DNA of 28,219 nt from Syntrophaceae bacterium UBA4059 (GTDB taxonomy: Bacteria > Desulfobacterota > Syntrophia > Syntrophales > Smithellaceae): the NCBI GenBank assembly GCA_002382045.1, contig DFZJ01000121.1, forward strand, positions 5,443-33,661, given 5' to 3'. The notes under the pieces are model-generated. The model was given only the letters and a program-made list of their open reading frames with translations, was not told where the DNA came from and made no database searches. Of the stretch, positions 6,818 through 13,900 are shown in pieces (position 1 is the stretch's first letter; each line of letters opens with the position of its first letter). Both the position numbers and the translations under genes were made by a program.

Positions 6818-9370
6818 CTATGGGCTATCAGCCAAAGTGGTCATCGTCCAAGTGTCACTTACTCAGCCAATGGTCAGCACAATATTTTTTGCAGTCGAAT
6901 ATGTTCAAGCACTTGTTCATGTTAACCAGACTGTTTGTCAGTTTGAGATCGTTCAAGACGCAGACGTTAAATCTCAATTATCAATCACATATTCTCATCA
7001 AGTTATAGAGATAGTTGTTGCCGTGTTAATTCAAGATACAGTGATTGTGTTAGAAACCAGATTTTCAGATAAGCCTGAATCTGTTATATCTGTAAATGTA
7101 AATGCATCTGGTGTAGTATCGCCAGCGGTTGTCGTACTGGTAAACGTATCTGATACCCCGCCAATCGTCAGCACCGTATTGGTCGCCGTCGCGTTGGCGG
7201 CGGATGACGTATGTCTCACTTTGACCGTCTGGCCGTTTGTTACGGTACCGGCTGCCGACGTCCAGGCCCCGCCGTTGATGCTGTATTCGCCGCCGGTAAC
7301 AGAAATGGCCGTGGCGGAATTAATGCCGGAAACAGTGATGGCCGCCGATTCAATGACTGTGGATAAGGCCACATTCGTCTGATCGGTAAAGGTGAAAGCA
7401 TCCGGCGTAGTGTCCACTGCGGCATTGGTGGAAACTGCCACATTTTGGGTGGCTGCCTGATAATTACCCGCCGTGTCTTTGGCTATGGTGTATATCTTGT
7501 AATTGGTGCCGGCCGTCAAACCGGTGATATTGACCGTTGCCGCCGTATTGGCAGTCATATTAAAGCTTGTTCCGGCTTTTACTTCTGCAACCGTTGGCGC
7601 GGGATCGGTGGCCAGTTTAACCAGATAATAACCCGTCCCGTTTTCATCAATGGTCATGCTCAGGGTCGTCGCCGTATCGGTGGTGCCGCTGACGGACGGT
7701 GCAGCCGTGGTCGTTGGCGCTGTCGCGTCCGCTGCCGAAACGGTCACGCTTACAATTTTAACAGAGCCATGCTGCACGACAACGGTGATGGTCTGGGCCG
7801 CGCTGGTGGTGATGACATATGTATCGGTTACGCCAACCACCGGTTCCGCAATTTTTGCCGTATAAATGGTAAATGCTGTTCAGACGATGGCAAATTGTCC
7901 GGTATTAACAAACGCAGCCCCATTTTTCGTTATTCCGGTAATCGTGCCCGCGGCAACCGCGGCGCTGATATCGCCGGTCTGCGTGTTAATGGACGTTCCT
8001 GCCGGCAGCAATGTTTTGTCTATGTAAACTTGCCTTGTGGTGGACTGGTCGGCAGCCGCCATGACCCGATCGGAGCGGATCGCGGGATTTTTGGCAACTT
8101 CCTGCAACAAGTTGGCGGCAACCAGCTTTCCGGATTTGCGGCCGGCCGATTGCTGATGGTCTTTTGCCTCAGCGGCTGCGGCAATGCTGCTTTGTTTGTT
8201 ATCGAGATCATTTTGGTTTGCCGCGGTTTTTTCCGCGCCGCCGAACGTCCATTGCAAGCCCAGCCCTGCTGTCCAAATATTATCGTATTGATCGGTAAGA
8301 CCGCTCTGTTGATAGTCAACATGCGTGTAGCCGCCTTTGACATAAACCGCTACATTGTTGATTATTTTCCAGTTGATCTGCAATTCCGTGCTTAATTTTT
8401 CACTGGCGCTGGTACCCGCCGATAGTTTTAATTCTAAGTCATTCGTTATATCCTGAGAAAAAGTGCCTTTGAACAATGCGCTGGAATAATCCAGGTTGTC
8501 GGTGGAATATTTCTGTTGATAGGTGTTCTGATCATAGCCTGCGTCAAACAGCAGATACCCTCATTTCCAGGGTTTAAGGCCGAGGTTAAGGGATCATTTT
8601 ATGTTCTGTGCACCGGCGATGTTTCTATTATTTTTCCATAATTCATAAACGGTGGCGGTATCGATAAAATAGTTCTTTGCTGATAATTCTTTGTCTTCCG
8701 CTTTCGAGTAGCTGATCGTGACGCCTATTTTATCCAGAATTCATTTATCGACTTTGTAGTAATAGTTTACTCCGGCCCCGAACTGGCCGATGCGTTCTTC
8801 TTCGCTGCCGGACACGAACTGAAAATCGATCAACTGCCGGAGATATTCGCCGGTTACTTTGATGCCGTGCCTTTTGGCAAACTCAGTACCCAAAGTGGCC
8901 AAAATTCGCTGGTGGTTTGCGCCGCCCTCGCCTTCCAGGGCAACGGCGAAGTTTTCACCAAGCATATGGGCAATCATGACATCGCCCAAAAGGCCCAGGC
9001 TGCTATTGTACTTAATTTCGGCAAAGGTGAGGCCTCAGCCTTCGTTAAAATATTTTTCCTTTTTTAACGGCGGAAGGCTGATCGGGGTGTCTTGCCGGTT
9101 TTGCGGGTTTTGATCCTGCAACGCCAGTTCATACGCGGATGGCCGGTTATTCAGATAATTTCATTTGTTCGCCACCTGATCGGCTGCGCCTACGGGCATG
9201 ACCGACTGGCTGATAATACCGGCACAAACAACGGGCGTTAAAACGGCCAGCGCCCTGCCGGTCAATGATGGTCAGCCGTTATTGACGCTTTGCTTTCAGG
9301 CGGCGCGTTTTTGCCGCTTTTTCAGTCTTCTGTTTTTTTCAGCGCTTGTTAATTTCTTCCTTTGCTGCAT
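6818..9370 (-). CDS. Recoded inverse-autotransporter-like outer-membrane protein, 17 in-frame TGA codons
   Basis: The frame runs from ATG 9370 (AAGGAG upstream) for 850 codons to TAG at 6820-6818 without TAA or TAG. TGA is at codons 25, 33, 70, 112, 210, 259, 270, 497, 780, 791, 792, 799, 806, 811, 818, 822 and 836. Order: basic N-terminus and long signal sequence (to about 64); linker; beta-barrel-like region about 106-355 ending GLGLQWTFGG; Ala/Gln-rich linker; FN3-like domain about 550-650; two Ig-like repeats, 653-750 and 751-850. A barrel first and adhesin domains last is the layout of intimin/invasin-type proteins. Repeat 1 uses GGC and GGG glycines; repeat 2 is AT-rich, and its TGA codons 780, 791, 792, 799, 806, 811 and 836 fall on repeat-1 glycines. 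TGG is still used for Trp. Without recoding it is a pseudogene. Confidence 0.7.
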
Positions 9371-9420
9371 TGTTGCGGCTTACTCCTTTTGATCCGGCAT
9401 TGTTTATCCTGTCATATCGT

Positions 9421-9690
9421 CATTCAGAGCATTAATGCGGCCAAAGCGCGGGGCGCCACGACTGAAGTGCAGAAACGGAATACCCAAGTGACCCTTTTTT
9501 GAAAGACAACCAGTCTAACCTTCGTCGCCACCCGATAACCGCCATTCAGCCTTTTTTCGACTGCCCTTGGCATTGAACCTGAGCCTTCCCGGATTCCGTC
9601 AGTGTGCAATTCCGACTCTCCGGCGGCTTTAATGGTGAATAACCTCCTATGTCAGTTTTTTTGATGCCGTTTATATTTTCCAAACCTTTT
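9421..9690 (-). promoter_or_regulatory. Conserved ~270-nt leader, copy B (upstream of outer-membrane gene)
   Basis: Second copy of the leader at 4797-5075, also directly upstream of a TGA-containing gene and similar right up to the start codon (ATGCCGG, GGAG, then ATG-CAAAGG). Paired segments include GCC-CCGGA with TCCGG-GGC, GTC/GAC in the inner hairpin, and GCCA..CAG with CTG..TGGC. A 61-codon open frame inside it (ending about 9424) is broken in copy A, so I treat it as non-coding. It could be a riboswitch-like or translation-control leader; no known class was recognised. Confidence 0.65.
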
Positions 9691-9747
9691 ACAACTTCTA
9701 AATATTCTATTGTTCAGGGCAACGTGTGCCTTTAGTGCAACAAACGG

Positions 9748-9821
9748 GTCATTGCGAATGAAGTGAAGCAATCTCGGGATGCTTAGATTGCCACGCAGAC
9801 CAAGGGTCTGCTCGCAATGAC
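9748..9821. repeat. GTCATTGCGA palindromic intergenic repeat
   Basis: Bounded by a perfect 10-bp terminal inverted repeat, GTCATTGCGA (9748-9757) and TCGCAATGAC (9812-9821), with GAAGCAATCTC and GATTGCCACGC inside. This is a widely seen type of bacterial dispersed palindromic repeat. A further small inverted repeat (CCCG/CGGG) follows at about 9846-9864. Confidence 0.75.
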
Positions 9822-9893
9822 ATCTTGTGTTTCTTCCATTGATAACCCGGTGCTTCGCATCGGGTAAACTTCCCGCAATGACATTTTTTTGCT

Positions 9894-9973
9894 GGTTCAA
9901 GCGTCCTTCGCTTGAACCGAAACGTTTCGGAGCAACCAGAACATGTCCGGCGAATGCCGGATGGTTGCTCCAG
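9894..9973. repeat. Dispersed palindromic repeat, copy 5 (clearest hairpins)
   Basis: A perfect 10-bp stem, GGTTCAAGCG (9894-9903) with CGCTTGAACC (9909-9918), is followed by a nested hairpin: GAGCAACC (9930-9937) with GGTTGCTC (9963-9970) enclosing TCCGGC-GAAT-GCCGGA (9946-9961). It lacks the right half present in copies 1 and 2. Confidence 0.75.
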
Positions 9974-9981
9974 CCTTTAAA

Positions 9982-10020
9982 ATCTCCCCCAACCCCTCTT
10001 TGAAAAAGAGGGGAGCTTTT
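9982..10020. repeat. GC-rich hairpin next to the 226-aa gene
   Basis: CCCCTCTTT and AAAGAGGGG form a 9-bp stem followed, on the plus strand, by AGC and a T run, so it resembles a plus-strand terminator. No plus-strand gene leads into it, and on the minus strand no T tract follows. The CTCCCCCAACCCCTCTTT form recurs in many genomes as a dispersed repeat, which is the safer call. Confidence 0.5.
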
Positions 10021-10022
10021 TT

Positions 10023-10703
10023 TCAATCAATAATATGGAACAGCAGTTCCTTGTATCCTTTTTTCCGCATGGTCTTGATGGAATTGCCCGTTTCCTCGCA
10101 AACAAGCTGCTTTTTAAAATGCAGCTTGAAGTATGCGCCTTCCGTATTTTCGCCAAAGGACTCTTTGACCAGTTTGGGGAAATCACTTTTGAGCAGCCCC
10201 TCGACCATGGCTTTGTAATTGATGGTAATGGAACGGTGCGAAAATAAAAACTTGTTGAGCAGGTAGCTGTAATACCGCATGGTCAGGCAGTCCATGACTT
10301 TCTGTTTGTCTGCTTCATCCGCCAGCGCCACCAGGACGTAGAAAACCGCCTTGCTGATGTTTCCTTTTTCTTTCTCGCCCAGTTTCTCCATGTAGGCGGG
10401 GCTGACGGACAAAAGCCGCAGCACACCCACCCGCTCAATAAAGTCCGCCATGTAAACGCGGGAGTTGAAACAATACAGCGACCGGTTTGGATCATCGGCA
10501 ATGCCCAGGCGCTGCAAAAACGACAGGCACTGGAGGCAATAAAGCGCTTCACCCTTTTTGGCATAAAGGTCAAACCGGTTCTGCCCTGCAATGCTTTTTT
10601 CACGGCGCGCCGTGGGGTGAATCAAAATGCGCCTCAACCTGTCTGTCTGCTCTTTCACAAATATATTAACCTGCCCTGTCAATTCTATAATCTTTGCCGG
10701 CAT
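10023..10703 (-). CDS. Hypothetical protein (226 aa) downstream of the UCA tRNA
   Basis: I do not recognise this protein. It is 226 residues, has a Cys pair LYCLQC near residue 55-58 and two more Cys near 80 and 140, a mostly helical middle (AVFYVLVALADEADKQKV), and a basic C-terminus. The size and Cys-containing helical body vaguely recall RecO but the N-terminal OB-fold pattern is not evident. The ATG lies 12 nt beyond the 3' end of the tRNA, so it may share the tRNA transcript; no good ribosome-binding site is seen. It ends in TGA, so the adjacent UGA-reading tRNA could in principle extend it. Confidence 0.6.
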   Translation of the reverse strand: MPAKIIELTGQVNIFVKEQTDRLRRILIHPTARREKSIAGQNRFDLYAKKGEALYCLQCLSFLQRLGIADDPNRSLYCFNSRVYMADFIERVGVLRLLSVSPAYMEKLGEKEKGNISKAVFYVLVALADEADKQKVMDCLTMRYYSYLLNKFLFSHRSITINYKAMVEGLLKSDFPKLVKESFGENTEGAYFKLHFKKQLVCEETGNSIKTMRKKGYKELLFHIID

Positions 10704-10714
10704 TGCTATATCAC

Positions 10715-10805
10715 TGGAGCGGGTGACGGGAATCGAACCCGCGTAGTGGATTGGTGTTCCAATCTGGAGCTGAAGTCCAGCGCCTTGCCATTAGGCGACA
10801 CCCGC
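10715..10805 (-). tRNA. tRNA with anticodon UCA and glycine-type body (UGA suppressor candidate)
   Basis: The 91-nt molecule folds as acceptor GCGGGTG/CACCCGC (7 bp), D arm GCCT-AATGGCA-AGGC (4 bp), anticodon arm CTGGA-CTTCAGC-TCCAG, and T arm GCGGG-TTCGATT-CCCGT, ending TCCA with encoded CCA. The anticodon at 10773-10771 is UCA, reading UGA. G1-C72, C2-G71, G3-C70, U73, the AATGG D-loop and the T arm are those of bacterial tRNA-Gly. Unlike tRNA-Gly it has a 21-nt variable region with its own stem (ATTGG/CCAAT). tRNA-Sec is the main alternative and shares the CTGGACTTCA anticodon arm, but bacterial tRNA-Sec normally has G73, an 8-bp acceptor and a longer D stem. A tRNA-Gly(UCA) is what makes UGA glycine in SR1-type bacteria. 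Confidence 0.8.
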
Positions 10806-11169
10806 ATATTGCGAAGGACCGGATGATTTGCTGCATGAAAATAATATCTATTCATCAGGCAAGCGCCCCGCACCGGTTTTTTAATTGTTGATGGTGATTT
10901 AATGAAGCTATTGGAAATTGGTGATTGGAACAATCGCTGACATAAACGGCTACCGAGTAATATTTTCGGGGGGGGTAAATACGCAAGAATGTTGTCTTAT
11001 GGCTGTACCATTTTGCTGATGATAACCCGAAAAAACCACGCTTGCACCCTGCTTGCTGCTTTCTTTACGAATTTTATGGCTACCGAATGTTCCAAAATAT
11101 AATGTGTGCTGTTTTCATAAAGAAACGCTGCCATAATGTCAAGAAAATTATTTATTTTCGTTTATGAGT
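10806..11169. other. Gene-free stretch upstream of the UCA tRNA
   Basis: No coding frame is convincing in either strand, even allowing TGA as sense. It contains a G8 run near 10970 and the minus-strand promoter listed separately. About 300 nt separate that promoter from the tRNA, so a leader RNA or an unrecognised small gene could be present. Confidence 0.5.
11114..11142 (-). promoter_or_regulatory. Strong sigma70-like promoter pointing toward the UCA tRNA
   Basis: On the minus strand a perfect TTGACA (11142-11137) is followed after 17 bp by TATGAA (11119-11114). The next feature downstream is the UCA tRNA about 310 nt away, then the 226-residue gene. It is the best promoter match upstream of the tRNA, but a closer promoter could be missed. 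Confidence 0.55.
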
Positions 11170-11934
11170 TCACCCTGAACCTGCATCGCACGGCTCCGTC
11201 AGGACATCCTGCATCTTTTTAAATTGAAAGTTGCGCTCTTTATAAAATTGAATGACTTCCTGAAGACAACGAAGCGCGGCCCCACCCGTTTTAAAACGGC
11301 AATCCAGAGGAATGTTTTCCTTCCGCAAATCAACAAATTCCCAGGGATGAACAAATAAAACCACCGGGCTTTCCAGGGCCCCAAGCCAGCGGTTTCTGAT
11401 CCAGGCAGGCAGGCGCAAAACGGATGACGTGATCGACGCGGGGATTCGCCGCAATGTTGTCGACCGGGTTTTTTGCAGGTAGGATGGTTTGTATTTAGCC
11501 TGCGAAGAATCAACCGATAAGCCGGCTTTTTCCAGGAGATCAAGGTAGGTTTGCGGAAACTTCAAATAAGGCGACCGGAAGGAATAAACGGGACCGAATT
11601 GCCTTAGTATCTCCAGTGAAAGCTCAATGTCCCGTTGTGCACCGGCGCGATCCAGAGTCGTATAATCGCTGTGATTGAAGCCGTGACTGCCTACTTCATG
11701 TCCCTGAGTAATCAAACCGCGGATAATGTCGGGATAGTCCTTGGCAATTTGTCCGGTGACAAAGAATGTGGCCTTTACGTTTTCCTCCTCAAGCAGACCA
11801 AGAAGCAGTCTGGCTCCTTCCGTAACTCCACGAAAGGTGTTAAGGTATGGCGGACAGTCCGGTTCCATGTCAATGGTCAGGAAGATTTTTGGCGCTGCTG
11901 TCATTATCGTCATCACTGGCATTATCCTAGACAC
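11170..11934 (-). CDS. Polysaccharide deacetylase (NodB-fold)
   Basis: The protein has the NodB-domain motifs in order: TIDMEPD (motif 1, residues about 20-26), the metal-binding SHGFNH (about 83-88), FRSPY (about 118-122), a VDSS segment, and LFVHPWEF near the C-terminus. Such enzymes remove N- or O-acetyl groups from surface polysaccharides using a divalent metal. The arrangement is closest to the exopolysaccharide-associated deacetylases. No signal peptide is apparent. The start is unclear: GTG 11934 and ATGs at 11922, 11913 and 11904 are candidates; AGGA at about 11929 best serves 11913. It ends in TGA. It is divergent from the GT32 gene and likely belongs to the same glycan locus. Confidence 0.85.
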   Translation of the reverse strand: MSRIMPVMTIMTAAPKIFLTIDMEPDCPPYLNTFRGVTEGARLLLGLLEEENVKATFFVTGQIAKDYPDIIRGLITQGHEVGSHGFNHSDYTTLDRAGAQRDIELSLEILRQFGPVYSFRSPYLKFPQTYLDLLEKAGLSVDSSQAKYKPSYLQKTRSTTLRRIPASITSSVLRLPAWIRNRWLGALESPVVLFVHPWEFVDLRKENIPLDCRFKTGGAALRCLQEVIQFYKERNFQFKKMQDVLTEPCDAGSG

Positions 11935-12067
11935 TCTTTTTAATCCAAGCGTTCTTTGACAATTCGTCTATTGGCTGTTATGTATCAACAAAGAATTGAT
12001 TTGGCAATCTGACAAATATTTTGCCATTGCTAAAAATTTTTTCTGGCTACGAAAAGCGGAACTTTTT

Positions 12068-12766
12068 ATGATACCTGCAATTATTCATCAAACATGGAAG
12101 ACCGGAGACATCCCCCCCGAATGGAAGGAGTCAAGAATTTCCTGGCAACGTCTTCACCCAGACTGGCAATACATCTTCTGGACCGACTCCGACCTGGAGC
12201 GTTTCATTGAGGAGCGTTACCCCTGGTTTTTGGACATATACCGGGACTACCCCTATGCCATTCAGCGGATCGATGCAGCCCGGTATTTCATCCTTTATGA
12301 ATACGGGGGAATCTATTCCGATCTCGATATTATCTGCGAACGCAACTGTGATTTTCTCCGGTCTCACCCGGCTGTCATTCCTGAAACAGAACCCTTCGGG
12401 TTTTCCAATGATCTCATCATGTCCGAACCGAAGCATCCTTTTTTCCTGCAGATGATCGAGAATCTCGGAAAGGCCCACTGCAAATTCAGCCGTCACCCGC
12501 TTCTCCTGCGTCATTTCCGTGTAATGCTCTCCACGGGTCCTTTCTATCTGACCCGGCAATACCATGACTGCAGCGAAAAGAAGGGAATATTTATTTTGCC
12601 CCTGTCTCTCTACAACGGCCAGGAAGCAACCTCCATTGTCCGGCATATCCATGGCGGCAGCTGGCATGCCTGGGACAGCAGGCTTCTCGGGTTCCTGTTT
12701 TACCACGGCCGGATGATCCTGCTAGTGCTTGCGGCTCTCTTTTTCGTCTGGTTGCTGTTGAGATAA
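12068..12766 (+). CDS. GT32-family (OCH1-like) glycosyltransferase
   Basis: The 232-residue protein begins MIPAIIHQTWKTGDIPPEW, the classic start of the sugar-binding DXD/GT32 family, and has YAIQRIDAARYFILYEYGGIYSDLDI with the DLD metal-nucleotide-sugar motif at about residues 86-88. These enzymes add hexoses such as mannose or galactose to glycans. The C-terminus (MILLVLAALFFVWLLL) is one membrane segment, so it is probably anchored to the inner membrane. ATG 12068 is chosen because the family starts there; an upstream in-frame ATG at 11996 adds 24 unconserved residues. Its 3' end overlaps the convergent gene by 45 bp. Confidence 0.88.
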   Translation: MIPAIIHQTWKTGDIPPEWKESRISWQRLHPDWQYIFWTDSDLERFIEERYPWFLDIYRDYPYAIQRIDAARYFILYEYGGIYSDLDIICERNCDFLRSHPAVIPETEPFGFSNDLIMSEPKHPFFLQMIENLGKAHCKFSRHPLLLRHFRVMLSTGPFYLTRQYHDCSEKKGIFILPLSLYNGQEATSIVRHIHGGSWHAWDSRLLGFLFYHGRMILLVLAALFFVWLLLR

Positions 12767-13900
12767 TGTTGAGGCCGGTCCGCTTCGCCGGTATTTTACG
12801 GTGTTGAGAAACGCGATAATAACAACCGCCAGCAATCCCCGGAATCGCCTGAGATACTGTCTTCCAAAAAACTTCTTGTAGCGTGCATGAAATTCTTTCA
12901 GATATCCGTAGCCTTCATTTTCCCGCTGAGCCAATTCCCGGACAGGCTGAATTTCTCTGTGTGCGTTTTCAACGTAGAGCAGATTCTGAAAAGGCTGGTA
13001 AATATCCCACTCGCAAACCGTTTTATGGGCAAAAAGGGGGTTGCCGGCCGGATCGTGCTGTAAAATACCCGTAGCATAAAATGATCCCAGATCATGCTGG
13101 ATTTTAATGGTAAAGTCCGTCAAAGGAACCGGAATGATGACGTACATGTTTCCGGCCTGCAGAGGAAAATGCCGTATTAAATGATAGGGTTGCCCGGCAA
13201 ACTGAAAGGAAAGCCTGAAAGTATCCTTGTCTCCCAGGGTATGCCGGTAGCAGAAATCCCGAAAACGCTCTGCGTCCGAGTTGGCAAGGCACACGGTAAG
13301 AAGAGCTTTCCAGCACCGGCGTTTATCGAGGACGATTTGTCCCGACTCAAATTCGGGATCCTGCCTGATGAGCTGTGATGTAACACCAAACACCTCAAAA
13401 AGATCATCCGTTGTTTGTTTCATGCCGGACAAATCCGGCCAGAAAAGAGCACCGGTTTGCTTATACTCCTCCGACATGAAGAGGGTAAGAGGAGATTGAA
13501 GGGGAATATTATCCACGTCCATATAAAAGATTTCCTCAAAAGAGGAATAAAGCAGCGCATAGGGTTTAATCTGGAATCCCTTGAAATCCCGGATGGGAAG
13601 GGAGAGTTGATCGTGGGGGAATCTGCATTGCGTAATATCCTTAAGGGCAATGGGGGCAAAATCCTTCAGGAAAAGATCCCGCGCCCCCCGGGGCATTTCC
13701 GACTTGCCAACATAGAAGAGTTCGACAGGCATATCCGTGTATGTCCTGAGATATTTCAGGCAAACATACGCATTGGAAAGGTGTCCGAACCCTCCGGCGC
13801 AAAGAACGATTCCCCTGCCCCGGTAGCGTCCCTCCGGATAGTCGGGGAAACGGGTATAAACGCTTTTGAGAAGCTCGCGATAGAATGATGTCCCATTCAT
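12722..13900 (-). CDS. MNN1-like (GT71-type) putative mannosyltransferase
   Basis: The 392-residue protein carries GRGIVLCAGGFGHLSNAYVC near the N-terminus and EEIFYMDVDNIPLQSP (about 124-139) with the DVD metal-binding motif, followed by FWPDLSG, matching the alpha-mannosyltransferase (Mannosyl_trans3, GT71) pattern known from fungal MNN1 proteins and found in some bacteria. Near the C-terminus there is one hydrophobic segment (RGLLAVVIIAFLNTV). Its ATG overlaps the TGA stop of the ABC transporter gene by 3-4 nt, so the two are co-transcribed. The 3' end overlaps the convergent GT32 gene. Donor and acceptor sugars are unknown. Confidence 0.75.
   Translation of the reverse strand: MNGTSFYRELLKSVYTRFPDYPEGRYRGRGIVLCAGGFGHLSNAYVCLKYLRTYTDMPVELFYVGKSEMPRGARDLFLKDFAPIALKDITQCRFPHDQLSLPIRDFKGFQIKPYALLYSSFEEIFYMDVDNIPLQSPLTLFMSEEYKQTGALFWPDLSGMKQTTDDLFEVFGVTSQLIRQDPEFESGQIVLDKRRCWKALLTVCLANSDAERFRDFCYRHTLGDKDTFRLSFQFAGQPYHLIRHFPLQAGNMYVIIPVPLTDFTIKIQHDLGSFYATGILQHDPAGNPLFAHKTVCEWDIYQPFQNLLYVENAHREIQPVRELAQRENEGYGYLKEFHARYKKFFGRQYLRRFRGLLAVVIIAFLNTVKYRRSGPASTLSQQQPDEKESRKH

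Noticed and set aside
2234..9370. The TGA-interrupted frames as ordinary decaying pseudogenes
   Set aside because: Forty stops of one kind, no TAA or TAG, few or no frameshifts, intact motifs and a glycine-biased alignment do not fit random decay. It remains the main alternative if the tRNA proves inactive, and the fic N-terminus does look frame-damaged.
6818..9370. TGA read as tryptophan (Mycoplasma-type code)
   Set aside because: Trp would fit some barrel positions (for example after NEG before GLTF), but the gene uses TGG freely, and the repeat-2 and deaminase TGA codons align with glycine. The tRNA body is also glycine-like rather than Trp-like.
9424..9609. A 61-residue protein inside leader copy B
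   Set aside because: The same frame is broken by TAA in leader copy A while pairing segments are kept, so RNA is conserved rather than protein.
9748..9821. CRISPR or insertion-sequence end
   Set aside because: There is a single palindromic unit with no spaced repeats and no transposase nearby; it fits a dispersed palindromic repeat.
10715..10805. tRNA-Sec with multi-selenocysteine proteins
   Set aside because: U73, the 7-bp acceptor, the short D stem and the glycine-type arms argue against tRNA-Sec. Seventeen Sec residues in an outer-membrane protein would be implausible, and no SECIS-like pattern was evident.
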